Assembly: GCF_000585215.1 (NCBI RefSeq)
Contig: NZ_AONC01000022.1
Coordinates: 1-64,000, forward strand
DNA length: 64,000 nt
Source: Imhoffiella purpurea
GTDB taxonomy: Bacteria; Pseudomonadota; Gammaproteobacteria; Chromatiales; Chromatiaceae
Direction of reading: 5' to 3'
The position numbers and the translations under genes were made by a program. Position 1 is the stretch's first letter; every line of letters begins with the position of its first letter. This document shows, piece by piece, positions 23,490-31,940 of the stretch. The notes under the pieces are model-generated. The model was not told where the DNA came from. It ran no database searches and saw only the letters and a program-made list of their open reading frames with translations.

Positions 23490-26318
23490 TCAGGCGAAGT
23501 GCCTGACCTCGCCGCCGCCGGTGACGTTCTCGACGCAGCGCCCGCAGAGTTCGGGGTGCTCCGCATCTGTGCCGACGTCGTCTCGGTGGTGCCAGCAGCG
23601 CACGCACTTGGTGTGGTCCGAGGGCGCGACCAGCACGGCGAGTCCGTCCAGATCCGTGTCCGTCGCCGACTCCGGACGCTCGGCGAGCGGATGGATGCGC
23701 ACCTCGGAGACGATGAGGGCGAACCGCACCTCCTCGCCGAGTCGGCCCAGCCGCTCCAGGAGCGCGTCGGAGACGTAGAGGTCCAGCTCGGCGTCGAGCG
23801 AGGAGCCGATCCGGCCTGCCTTGCGCGCGCCCTCCAGCGCCGGACCGATGGCGATGCGCGCGGCGATCACGCCGTCCCAGAAGTCGCGGTCCATGGGGGC
23901 GTCGGCGTCCAGGGCGAAGAGTCCCTGGTACCAGGTCTCGGTGAAGATGGTCTCGGCGCGTTCGCCCGGGATGGCCTGCCAGATCTCGTCGGCGGTGAAG
24001 CTGAGGATGGGCATGAGCCAGCGGCTCATGGCCTCGACGATGTGGTACATGGCGGTCTGGCAGGAGCGCCGCGCCAGGCTGTCGGCCGGTGTGGTGTACT
24101 GGCGGTCCTTGATGACGTCCAGATAGAAACCGCCCATGTCGACCACGCAGAACTGCTGCACCTTCTGGTAGATGAGGTGGAACTGGTAGTCCTGGTAGGC
24201 GGCGATGACCTCCTGTTGCAGGCGCCAGGCGCGGTCGACCGCCCAGCGGTCGAGCGCGACCATCTCGGCGGACGGCACCAGATTGGCGGCCGGGTCGAAT
24301 CCATTGAGGTTGGCGAGCAGGAAACGCGCCGTGTTGCGGATGCGCCGATAGGCGTCGGCGGTGCGCTTGAGGATCTCGTCGCTGACGCTGATCTCGCCGC
24401 GATAGTCGGTGGCCGCGACCCAGAGCCGGATGATGTCGGCGCCGAGGGTCTTCATCACCTGCTGGGGGCTGACGGTGTTGCCCTTGGACTTGGACATCTT
24501 CTGGCCCTTGGCGTCCACGGTGAAGCCGTGGGTCAGCACCTGTCGATAGGGCGCGTGGCCGTGCATGGCCACCGAGGTCATGAGCGAGGACTGGAACCAG
24601 CCGCGATGCTGGTCGGAGCCCTCCAGATAGAGATCGGCGGGTGTGGCGAGCCCCTCGCGGCGCTCGAGCACGCAGGCGTGGGTGACGCCCGAATCGAACC
24701 AGACGTCCAGGGTGTCGTGGACCTTGTCGTAGTCCGTCCCCTCGTCGCCGAGCAGATCCGCCGGCTCCAGCGCGAACCAGGCCTCGATGCCGTGCTTCTC
24801 GATCCGCTTGGCGACCAGTTCGATCAGCTCCTGGGCGCGCGGATGCAGCTCGGCCGTCTGCTTGTGGACGAAGAGCGGGATGGGCACGCCCCAGGTGCGC
24901 TGGCGCGAGATGCACCAGTCGGGACGTCCCTGCACCATGCTCTCGATACGGTTGCGGCCCCAGTCGGGCATCCACTCGACCTTGTCGATCTCCTTCAAGG
25001 CGCTCTCGCGCAGACCCTGCTTGTCCATGCTGATGAACCACTGGGGGGTGGCGCGGAAGATGATCGGGGTCTTGTGGCGCCAGCAGTGCGGATAGCTGTG
25101 GTTGAAGCGGGTCTCCAGCAGCAGGGCGCCCTTCTCCTTGAGGGTCTCGACCACGTGCTCGTTGGCCTGGAAGACGTTCTCGCCCTCGAAGAGCGGGGTT
25201 CCGGGCAGGAAACGCCCGTTGCCGCCGACCGGGTTGTCGACCGGGAGACCGTAGCGCTGACCGACGATATAGTCCTCCAGGCCGTGTCCCGGGGCCGTGT
25301 GGACCGCGCCGGTGCCGGCGTCGAGGGTGACGTGCTCGCCGACGATCACCGGCACCTCGCGGTCGTAGAAGGGGTGCTGGAGTCTAACCCCCTCGAAATC
25401 GATGCCGCGTCCGTATCCAACCACCCGGTAGCGCTCGATGCCCCAGCGGTCCATGGTGTCCTTGAGCAGACCCTCGGCGACGATGAGCCGCTCCCTGCCC
25501 GCCTCGGAGTCGGCCTCGACGATGACGTAGTCGAGCTCGGCATTGAGCGCGACCGCCTGGTTGGCCGGCAAGGTCCAGGGCGTGGTGGTCCAGATGACGA
25601 CCGAGACCGGGCCCTCGCCGCAGCCGCTGGGCGTGCCGTGACAGCGTTCGGCGAGCACGGAGGGATCGACCAGGGGGAAGCGCACGTCGATGGCGATCGA
25701 CTGCTTGTCGGCATACTCGACCTCGGCCTCGGCCAGGGCCGATCCGCAGTCGATGCACCAGTGCACCGGCTTCTCGCCCTTCTGCAGATGGCCGTTGGCG
25801 ACGATGCGGCCGAGCGAGCGTACGATCTCGGCCTCGAAGCCGAAGTCCATGGTCAGATAGGGGCGCTCCCAGTCGCCGAAGACGCCGAGCCGCTTGAAGT
25901 CCTGGCGCTGGCCGTCGACCTGTTTGGCGGCATATTCACGGCAGGCGACACGGAACTCGGCCGCCGAGATCTTGTGGCCGGGCTTGCCCTTCTTCTTCTC
26001 GACCTGCAACTCGATGGGTAGACCGTGACAGTCCCAGCCCGGAACATAGGGCGCGTCCAGACCGTCGAGCGTGCGCGCCTTGACGATAATGTCCTTGAGA
26101 ACCTTGTTGACCGCGTGACCGATGTGGATGTCGCCGTTGGCGTAGGGAGGACCGTCATGCAGGATGAAGGTGGGGGCCCCGGCGCGGGCCGCACGGATGC
26201 GCCCGTAGACGTCCAGGGATTCCCAGCGCTTGAGCATCTCGGGTTCGCGCTGGGCCAGATTGGCCTTCATCGCGAAGCCGGTATTGGGTAGATTCAGGGT
26301 GTTCTTGTAATCGGTCAC
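23490..26318 (-). CDS. ileS: Isoleucyl-tRNA synthetase
   Basis: A 942-residue class I aminoacyl-tRNA synthetase, full length for the bacterial type. Motifs in order are the HIGH motif in [20 protein letters not shown], the WDCHGLPIE segment, a CP1 editing domain, ESYLEG-type [16 protein letters not shown], and KMSKS in [14 protein letters not shown]. The C-terminus has a zinc finger (CVRCWHHR and LCGRCVENV). It charges tRNA-Ile. It is the first gene of the ileS-lspA-rimK-astE series. The usual upstream ribF is absent here; the upstream gene is divergent. Confidence 0.97.
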   Translation of the reverse strand: MTDYKNTLNLPNTGFAMKANLAQREPEMLKRWESLDVYGRIRAARAGAPTFILHDGPPYANGDIHIGHAVNKVLKDIIVKARTLDGLDAPYVPGWDCHGLPIELQVEKKKGKPGHKISAAEFRVACREYAAKQVDGQRQDFKRLGVFGDWERPYLTMDFGFEAEIVRSLGRIVANGHLQKGEKPVHWCIDCGSALAEAEVEYADKQSIAIDVRFPLVDPSVLAERCHGTPSGCGEGPVSVVIWTTTPWTLPANQAVALNAELDYVIVEADSEAGRERLIVAEGLLKDTMDRWGIERYRVVGYGRGIDFEGVRLQHPFYDREVPVIVGEHVTLDAGTGAVHTAPGHGLEDYIVGQRYGLPVDNPVGGNGRFLPGTPLFEGENVFQANEHVVETLKEKGALLLETRFNHSYPHCWRHKTPIIFRATPQWFISMDKQGLRESALKEIDKVEWMPDWGRNRIESMVQGRPDWCISRQRTWGVPIPLFVHKQTAELHPRAQELIELVAKRIEKHGIEAWFALEPADLLGDEGTDYDKVHDTLDVWFDSGVTHACVLERREGLATPADLYLEGSDQHRGWFQSSLMTSVAMHGHAPYRQVLTHGFTVDAKGQKMSKSKGNTVSPQQVMKTLGADIIRLWVAATDYRGEISVSDEILKRTADAYRRIRNTARFLLANLNGFDPAANLVPSAEMVALDRWAVDRAWRLQQEVIAAYQDYQFHLIYQKVQQFCVVDMGGFYLDVIKDRQYTTPADSLARRSCQTAMYHIVEAMSRWLMPILSFTADEIWQAIPGERAETIFTETWYQGLFALDADAPMDRDFWDGVIAARIAIGPALEGARKAGRIGSSLDAELDLYVSDALLERLGRLGEEVRFALIVSEVRIHPLAERPESATDTDLDGLAVLVAPSDHTKCVRCWHHRDDVGTDAEHPELCGRCVENVTGGGEVRHFA

Positions 26319-26563
26319 TTCTATCGGTCTCGGGTGCGTCGGTAAGGCTCGAAAAATCCTGATGATGCAAGCTACAAGTGGTTCGGCCGAGAATCAAGCG
26401 GATCGATTCGGGGCGCGGGGCCTTGGCTGTCGTCTACTATCCCTAAAGTCGCGCGGATTTGGATGGATCCATTCGATGAGTGGGGATTCTATCGCCTTAT
26501 CCTCTTGGAGGATCGGGCTTCGTTCTCGATGACCAGGGCGGTCTGCTTGGGTTGGTCCATGAT

Positions 26564-27841
26564 GTGAGCAAGACATTCCTCGAAACGAGTCAGTTGCGAA
26601 TCGGACTCTTCGTGCATCTCGACATGCCGTGGATGGATCATCCGTTCCTGACCAGCAGCTTCAAGATCCGTACCCAGAAGCAGCTCGACGCCTTGCGTCA
26701 GCTGCGTCTCGCCAAGATCCGGATCGATCCCGGGCGCAGCGATCCGCCGGCCGCCGGTTCGTCTCCCGCGAAAGACGCCGAGGCGGTGGCCGAGGAGCCG
26801 CCACTGATCGAGGAAATGCGGGAGCATCTGGCAGAGGCCCTGTGGGAGGAGAAGCGGCAGCGCATCGAGGCGCTCAAGCAGCGCCGTTCCAGGCTCAATC
26901 AGTGCTCCAAGCGCTATACCAAATCGGTCGGCTCGGCCAGAAAGCTGATGAGCCAGCTGCGATCCTCGCCCATGCAGGCGGTGGAGGCGGCCAGCGATCT
27001 GGTGACCCAGATGGTCGACGACCTCACCGCGGACTGCGAGGCCACGGTGCAGCTGGTCAACCTCAAGCACCAGGACGAGAACAGCTACTACCATTGCGTC
27101 AACGTGGCGGCCTTGGCCATGGTCATCGGACAGCAGCTCTCGCTCGACAAGTCGCAGCTGCGCCTGCTCGGAATGGGGGCGCTGTTCCACGATCTCGGAC
27201 ACCAGAAGATCCCCACCCAGATCCTGCTCAAGAAGGAGGCATTCAACTCGCCCGAGCGCAAATTCTACGAGCAGCACCCGCGCTATGGCGTCGAGATCGC
27301 GCGCAACCTCTCGGCCCTGCCCAAGCCCGTGGTCGAGATCATCGCCAGGCACCACGAGCATCTCGACGGCAGCGGGTTTCCCGAGGGGGTCAAGGGGGGC
27401 GACATCGGGATGCTGACCCGCATCGTCACGGTCGTGAACCGCTACGACAATCTGTGCAACGGATTCGGCGCCGATCGCGGCATGTCGCCCCATCAGGCGA
27501 TCTCGCACATGTATACCAGCGAGCGTCAATGCTACGACGCCAAGGTGCTGACCACCTTCATCACCAATCTGGGCGTCTATCCGCCAGGGACCGTGGTCCA
27601 GCTGTCGGACGAGCGGGTCGCCCTGGTGGTCACCATCAACCCCCAGGACCTGCTCAAGCCCAACGTGCTGGTCTATTCGCCAGAGATCCCCCAGGAGGAG
27701 GCATTGATCCTGGACCTGGCCGAGGAGGAGGTCGGTATCCGCGAGAGCCTCCATCGCACCGATCTGACACAGGATCAGATCGAGTATCTCAATCTGTCGG
27801 ACAAGCTGAGCTATTACTTCCAGTCGTCCGGCAGACGATAG
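26564..27841 (+). CDS. HD-GYP domain cyclic-di-GMP phosphodiesterase-like protein with DUF3391
   Basis: A 425-residue protein. Residues 1-130 match the DUF3391 region that precedes many HD-GYP domains (FLETSQLRIGLFVHLDMPWM). The HD-GYP domain covers about 180-340: NVAALAMVIG, LFHDLGHQKIP with the HD pair, HHEHLDGSGFPEGV (GFP here, where the namesake motif is GYP) and RIVTVVNRYDNL. The metal ligands appear intact, so hydrolysis of cyclic di-GMP is plausible. The start is probably GTG 26564 (MSKTFLETSQ); the frame is open further upstream, but that peptide does not look like the family. It is divergent from ileS and convergent with the next gene. Confidence 0.86.
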   Translation: MSKTFLETSQLRIGLFVHLDMPWMDHPFLTSSFKIRTQKQLDALRQLRLAKIRIDPGRSDPPAAGSSPAKDAEAVAEEPPLIEEMREHLAEALWEEKRQRIEALKQRRSRLNQCSKRYTKSVGSARKLMSQLRSSPMQAVEAASDLVTQMVDDLTADCEATVQLVNLKHQDENSYYHCVNVAALAMVIGQQLSLDKSQLRLLGMGALFHDLGHQKIPTQILLKKEAFNSPERKFYEQHPRYGVEIARNLSALPKPVVEIIARHHEHLDGSGFPEGVKGGDIGMLTRIVTVVNRYDNLCNGFGADRGMSPHQAISHMYTSERQCYDAKVLTTFITNLGVYPPGTVVQLSDERVALVVTINPQDLLKPNVLVYSPEIPQEEALILDLAEEEVGIRESLHRTDLTQDQIEYLNLSDKLSYYFQSSGRR

Positions 27842-27871
27842 CCGCAGCGGGGGCGATGCCGGTCTGCGGAG

Positions 27872-28831
27872 TCAGGATCGATGCGCCGGTCCGTCCCTGC
27901 GTTCGAGAACCTCGAAGCGGGTATCGTCGATCCAGCGCAGGCGATCCTGGAGTGCGGTCGGCTGGGGCCGGGCGTCCGGCATGGCGCGGATGAGACGGTC
28001 CTCGTATCCCGCCAGGCGCGACCAGTATGGCAGCAGCGCGAAGGGGTTGTGGGACGACTCCCGCGTACCGATGCCGCCGTTTTCGGTGGAGCCGTAGATC
28101 TCGACGACGCGTTCCGCGCGGCTTTCGAGCAAGCGTCGCCAGAGGTTGGGCGGGCAGGTCGAGGTGGAGGTCAGCAGGGTGACGCCGGGTGCGATCCCGA
28201 GCGACCGGCGCGTCGCCATGTCGAAGAAGGCCGGGTTGGCGACGATGAGGTCGCCCGACCGGGCACGCTTGAGGACGCTGCTGGGCAGCGAATCTCGGAC
28301 GTCGCGCATCGGGATGTCGAGCCTGGCCGGCAGCATCAGTCCGAACAGGAAACCGTAGATGTGATGGCAGGGGACGCCGCACAGCACCCTGGACCGGTCC
28401 GCGAACCGGTCGGCCATGCAGCCGACCTCCTGTTCGAGCGCCGACATCCGGTGGGTGCACAGCTTCGGCCGTCCGGTCGAACCCGAGGTCTCGAAGCTCA
28501 TCTCCTCGTCCCAGCGCGCGCGACCGTCGAGGACGATCCGGACCCAGTCGTCCAGATTGCGCTGTTCGAGCAGGGCTCCGTCGAGTCCGGCCTCCTCGAG
28601 ATGGAAGCGGTCCTCGATGGTCTGCGCCAGATCCACGAGTTCCAGCGAGTCGAGATCGAACACGGCGGCATCGACGTTGGCGTGCGATTGGGTGCCGATA
28701 TGGATGGCGGCCCCGATCGGGTCATGGCTGCGCTGAAGTCTCTCCAGGGTCGGACGAAAACGGCCGATCTTCGAGGCGATGAGATCCGTAAGCAGCCGCA
28801 GGATCCGTTCGGTCGTCCACCAGGGTTTCAA
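27872..28831 (-). CDS. Acyl carrier protein-adenylation domain fusion, C-terminal subdomain missing
   Basis: About 319 residues. Residues 1-100 look like an acyl carrier protein: LDSLELVDL contains the presumed phosphopantetheine Ser at 62. An AMP-forming ligase domain follows: TSGSTGRPK (115-123), PCHHIYGFLFG, VVEIYGSTENGGIGTRE and the A7-like RLRWIDDTRFEVLERRD. The protein stops just there, so the mobile C-terminal subdomain with the catalytic Lys is absent. It may load a fatty or aryl acid onto its own carrier, as in aryl-polyene-like loci, or be broken. The frame is open to 29038, overlapping the divergent gene, so TTG 28831 (MKPWWTTERI) is my preferred start. No biosynthetic partners are nearby. 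Confidence 0.65.
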   Translation of the reverse strand: MKPWWTTERILRLLTDLIASKIGRFRPTLERLQRSHDPIGAAIHIGTQSHANVDAAVFDLDSLELVDLAQTIEDRFHLEEAGLDGALLEQRNLDDWVRIVLDGRARWDEEMSFETSGSTGRPKLCTHRMSALEQEVGCMADRFADRSRVLCGVPCHHIYGFLFGLMLPARLDIPMRDVRDSLPSSVLKRARSGDLIVANPAFFDMATRRSLGIAPGVTLLTSTSTCPPNLWRRLLESRAERVVEIYGSTENGGIGTRESSHNPFALLPYWSRLAGYEDRLIRAMPDARPQPTALQDRLRWIDDTRFEVLERRDGPAHRS

Positions 28832-29003
28832 GCGTATCGATCTCTGAGCGATAGTCCAAGGAAAGGGCAGGGCGGGACCCGAAGTGGCGTGGAGGGATAG
28901 GGCGCGGGCATGAATCCTCGGGCGTCCCAGCGGCTTTGATTCTCCCCGCTGGGCGAATTTTCCACAATAGTCGTCGGCTGAAAAGTCGACCGGAGGTCGA
29001 ATC

Positions 29004-29588
29004 ATGGGTGCTTCGCGGCTGGAATCGGCGGTCATCACCCGCCATGGCGCTGGCGGAGGGCTGCTCGCCGCTTGCGCCTGTCTGATGCTGATGTCCCCTT
29101 CCGGGGCGGCACTCGGGGAGGACAGGCTCTATCGCTGGACCGATGAGGCAGGTCAGGTCCATTTCAGCGATCGTGCCCCGGAGGCGAGCGACCGTCCGGT
29201 CGAGTCCATGGCGATGCCCGAGTCGCCGGGAGCGGCCAGACGGGAGGGCGACCCTTATTCGGTGATCAACCAGACCCGTCGCATGGAGGCCGAGCGCAAG
29301 GCGCGCGAACTCGCGCGGCGCAGGGCCTATCTGGACGAATTGGAGGAACGCCAGCGGCTGGCCGAGATCGAAGCCGCCGAGGCACGGACCCGACAGCTGG
29401 AGGCGGAGGCCCAGCGGGCGCGCGAGCCCGTCTATGTTCTTCCCTGGGGTTGGCTCGGGCGCCACCACCATCACAGGCCACCGCGACCGAGGACCCAGGA
29501 GTATCCGCCGTCGCCCCGCAGCCAGATGTCACTGAAGCGGCCCGGGCGGTCGCTCAAACCGGTCGAGGGTACGGTGCCGCAGCGTTAA
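29004..29588 (+). CDS. DUF4124-domain exported protein
   Basis: A 194-residue protein. A signal-like hydrophobic stretch (GGLLAACACLMLMSPSGAAL, about residues 18-38) is followed by the DUF4124 core YRWTDEAGQVHFSDRAPEA. A long Glu/Arg/Ala helix (about 95-145) follows, and the tail is basic and proline-rich with a GRHHHHR histidine cluster. DUF4124 proteins are common envelope proteins of gammaproteobacteria with no settled function. An AGG ribosome site precedes the ATG. It is the last typical high-GC gene before the AT-rich island. Confidence 0.78.
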   Translation: MGASRLESAVITRHGAGGGLLAACACLMLMSPSGAALGEDRLYRWTDEAGQVHFSDRAPEASDRPVESMAMPESPGAARREGDPYSVINQTRRMEAERKARELARRRAYLDELEERQRLAEIEAAEARTRQLEAEAQRAREPVYVLPWGWLGRHHHHRPPRPRTQEYPPSPRSQMSLKRPGRSLKPVEGTVPQR

Positions 29589-30154
29589 TGCCAGGGCGAA
29601 GATATTGACTATTGTGCGGACAAGGGATATCGCTGCTCTACAATCTTGTTTCAGATCAATGAAGCTCCGGTTGCATAAACGTATGCTTGATCGAGATCTG
29701 TGTACGACCTCGGTCGGAGAGTCGCCAGAATTCCATCGAGCTGTCTATACAAACCGGTGATTTTCTATGACCTGGCTCCGTGAACTAAATGACGATTCAG
29801 AATAGTAAAATGCATTTAGAACAAAGGGTTAGGATTGAAAATCCGCACCCAGTGGGTGATGCCATAAATTCGGTTTTTTCAATCACAACCCTTTGTTCTA
29901 CAAATATTTTCCTATTCTGGGCCGTCATTTAGTTCACGGAGCCAGGTTTAGCTTAATCAATCACTATAGCTCGTTTTGATCTCTGGTGTGTCTTTACAGG
30001 GGGGGTGATTCACGCCTTAGTTGTTCAGCGAGCCGACCTTCTGTAAATGGTTCTGAGGGGATATAAATGTAAGCTCCCCCTCTTGAAAATTCTTGCATCT
30101 TGCTCTTGGCTCAAGGTTTGAGCATTAATGTCAATGCGACGAGGAATTAAAGCA
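29589..30154. other. AT-rich non-coding region at the left edge of the island
   Basis: About 560 bases without a supported gene. Composition drops sharply to AT-rich after the DUF4124 stop. It contains the long inverted repeat at 29771-29946, listed separately. The remaining sequence must hold the promoter for the gene at 30155, but I see no confident elements. Confidence 0.5.
29771..29946. repeat. 176-bp MITE-like long inverted-repeat element
   Basis: The ends CCTGGCTCCGTGAACTAAAT and its reverse complement are exact. The complementarity continues inwards with few mismatches to AGAACAAAGGGTT and beyond, about 75 bases per arm, leaving a short central loop around the CCCAGTGGGTGATG stretch. 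There is no coding capacity. This is the structure of a miniature inverted-repeat transposable element mobilised by a transposase elsewhere. No clear target duplication is seen at the borders. Confidence 0.75.
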
Positions 30155-30472
30155 ATGTTCTCGATGATAAAGGAAATTAAAGCAATCCGCAAAGAGCTGA
30201 AAGAAATTCGTGATAAACAGAATGAAGATTTTGAAGATGTGAAAAAAAAGCTTGGTGATCATGGAAAGGCGGTTGATGAGTTGAAAAAAAGATTTGATAA
30301 AAACGATGAAGCGATAGATAAAATCGAAACGCGTATTCATTTTTTCGAAACAACAAAAATGAACGGGGGGCAAGGTGAATACAGGCCGGCATCGATAAGC
30401 TTCACCCCAACAGGGCGGGCGTTTGTCGAGCCTAGGTCACGTTGGGTACCTGATCATCCCTACAGGAAATAG
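30155..30472 (+). CDS. Small coiled-coil protein of the AT-rich island
   Basis: 105 residues. Residues 1-70 are a highly charged Lys/Glu/Asp helix (IKEIKAIRKELKEIRDKQNE, then KAVDELKKRFDKNDEAIDKI), a probable coiled coil. The last 35 residues are proline/arginine-rich and unstructured. The ATG at 30155 has GAGGAA 8 bases upstream, so it is preferred over ATGs at 30128 and 30134. It is the first of three same-strand genes with AT-rich codon use unlike the flanking chromosome. No family is recognised. Confidence 0.6.
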   Translation: MFSMIKEIKAIRKELKEIRDKQNEDFEDVKKKLGDHGKAVDELKKRFDKNDEAIDKIETRIHFFETTKMNGGQGEYRPASISFTPTGRAFVEPRSRWVPDHPYRK

Positions 30473-30511
30473 ATAAAGATACTCGACTGAATGTTCTGTC
30501 AGTTGAATGTG

Positions 30512-30568
30512 AAGCGCGTTATTCTATTGGTATATGTTCATTTCCTTAGCTTCTGAGATAACGCGCTT
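30512..30568. promoter_or_regulatory. 11-bp inverted repeat between island genes
   Basis: AAGCGCGTTAT (30512-30522) and its exact complement ATAACGCGCTT (30558-30568) flank a 35-base spacer, between the coiled-coil gene and the membrane-protein gene. It could act as an operator or form a long-loop hairpin in the transcript. There is no T-run, so it is not a standard terminator. Confidence 0.4.
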
Positions 30569-30604
30569 GCCTTTGGTTGTCTAGTGTGTTGTTTAATCAA
30601 TCGA

Positions 30605-31798
30605 ATGAATCCCGTCATTTGGATGCATCGACGTCTCATGGCTGCGGTCGAGAATCTTCCGTTTTATGGAGGAAATCTCGCGCCGCCTTTCATGTTGTTG
30701 CGAGTTGTTGATCCACAGCGAGCGGAAGACGAAGTAGATAAACGAAGATATTTCTTCAAGTCCTCCTGCCGGTCTCGGTCTGTTGGCCATAAGAACAATC
30801 CCTCTCAATTGAATGCGCTGGAAACCATTGCATCCAGCGACCGTTTGTTTCTATGGCCAAATGGGTTAAGGGTTTGGATTTTTCTTCCTTCACTCGCTTA
30901 CGCGATTTTCTTAGGGGCACATTTCGGCTGGTTATCTGGAATCATTGTAGCTCTCGCTATGGCAGTTTTTCTCCCTCTTTTCGTGTATGGTGTCTGCCGC
31001 ATGCCAGTGCTGGATAAGGTCTTCGACGGTATTCCAAGCGGTACTCGATCTTGGCTGTACGGTATATCGAAATGGTGGACCTTTACCTGGACGACACGCT
31101 GGCTCTGTCGATATTCAGGACCTCTGGCATGGCCTAAACTTTTTTTACAAAGTGTTCTTCGTTGCTTTCCGAATATAGATCATCGACCGGATGCTGCGCG
31201 CTGGTATGGGCGAGAATCGCCCCAAGGCGTATTGCTGGTCCTTGCCATGAACGAGTATTTCCAAAGTGGCGGCCGATTTAAAGGGTTCTTCGACCGAGGA
31301 TATCGACGATGGCTTATCTATTCTTATCTGCCGATTTGGAATGGGTATCTTGTGATTCTGGTGTTCCTTGTTATCTTGAATCTTGGTATGGAAATGCCAA
31401 ATGTATATACACAAAACACCTCGCAAGAAATTACCGTTCAGACATATGCTGCTGAATCAATTTGCCCAGAGAAAGAGTCAGGAACCTGCGATCAGAATCC
31501 ACAGAAGAGCAATTTTTATCATCAACAGTTGGCGATCGATAATAATTTTAAAGCTTTAGAAAGCTTGACGTTTTTGTGGATGCTATACAGCATTGTTTTT
31601 GTTTATTTTCAAAGTTTTTCTTTTCATGAATGGACGAGTTTAGATAATTTCGATGGCAGTGATCCAAGTGGACTGCCTATAGATTTTATAGGTCGCTTGC
31701 GTGTGCATCGCACTTCGCTGCGGAGCCTTCGACTAGAAGCGATTGCTGCCGCAGTCATTGGTGCTCTAATCCTGATAGCGGTTAGGATTATACATTAG
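30605..31798 (+). CDS. Multi-span membrane protein of the AT-rich island, unknown
   Basis: About 397 residues with about five predicted transmembrane segments: two near residues 90-130 (VWIFLPSLAYAIFLGAHFGW, then IIVALAMAVFLPLFVYGV), one near 250 (YLVILVFLVILNLGM), one near 325 (FLWMLYSIVFVYFQ) and one at the C-terminus (AIAAAVIGALILIAVRII). A soluble loop with four Cys (SICPEKESGTCD among them) lies between the third and fourth. No family is recognised. The start is uncertain: ATG 30605, or GTG 30584, without a strong ribosome site. It lies between the coiled-coil gene and the giant gene on the same strand, so the three probably work together. Confidence 0.6.
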   Translation: MNPVIWMHRRLMAAVENLPFYGGNLAPPFMLLRVVDPQRAEDEVDKRRYFFKSSCRSRSVGHKNNPSQLNALETIASSDRLFLWPNGLRVWIFLPSLAYAIFLGAHFGWLSGIIVALAMAVFLPLFVYGVCRMPVLDKVFDGIPSGTRSWLYGISKWWTFTWTTRWLCRYSGPLAWPKLFLQSVLRCFPNIDHRPDAARWYGRESPQGVLLVLAMNEYFQSGGRFKGFFDRGYRRWLIYSYLPIWNGYLVILVFLVILNLGMEMPNVYTQNTSQEITVQTYAAESICPEKESGTCDQNPQKSNFYHQQLAIDNNFKALESLTFLWMLYSIVFVYFQSFSFHEWTSLDNFDGSDPSGLPIDFIGRLRVHRTSLRSLRLEAIAAAVIGALILIAVRIIH

Positions 31799-31940
31799 TG
31801 TGTTAGTGAATGTTGTGTTTCTTATAACCTTTTCCTAATTAGATTGCTGGGATTGATGCGTGACTTACGATTTCTATTTCATCTTGTCGATGGGCAGCGT
31901 GCGGGTGTCAGTGGGTACGCATTGATAATGGGGGGTGACG

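Noticed and set aside
23409-26021. 870-codon open frame on the plus strand
   Set aside because: It is antisense to ileS, which has HIGH and KMSKS motifs and full length.
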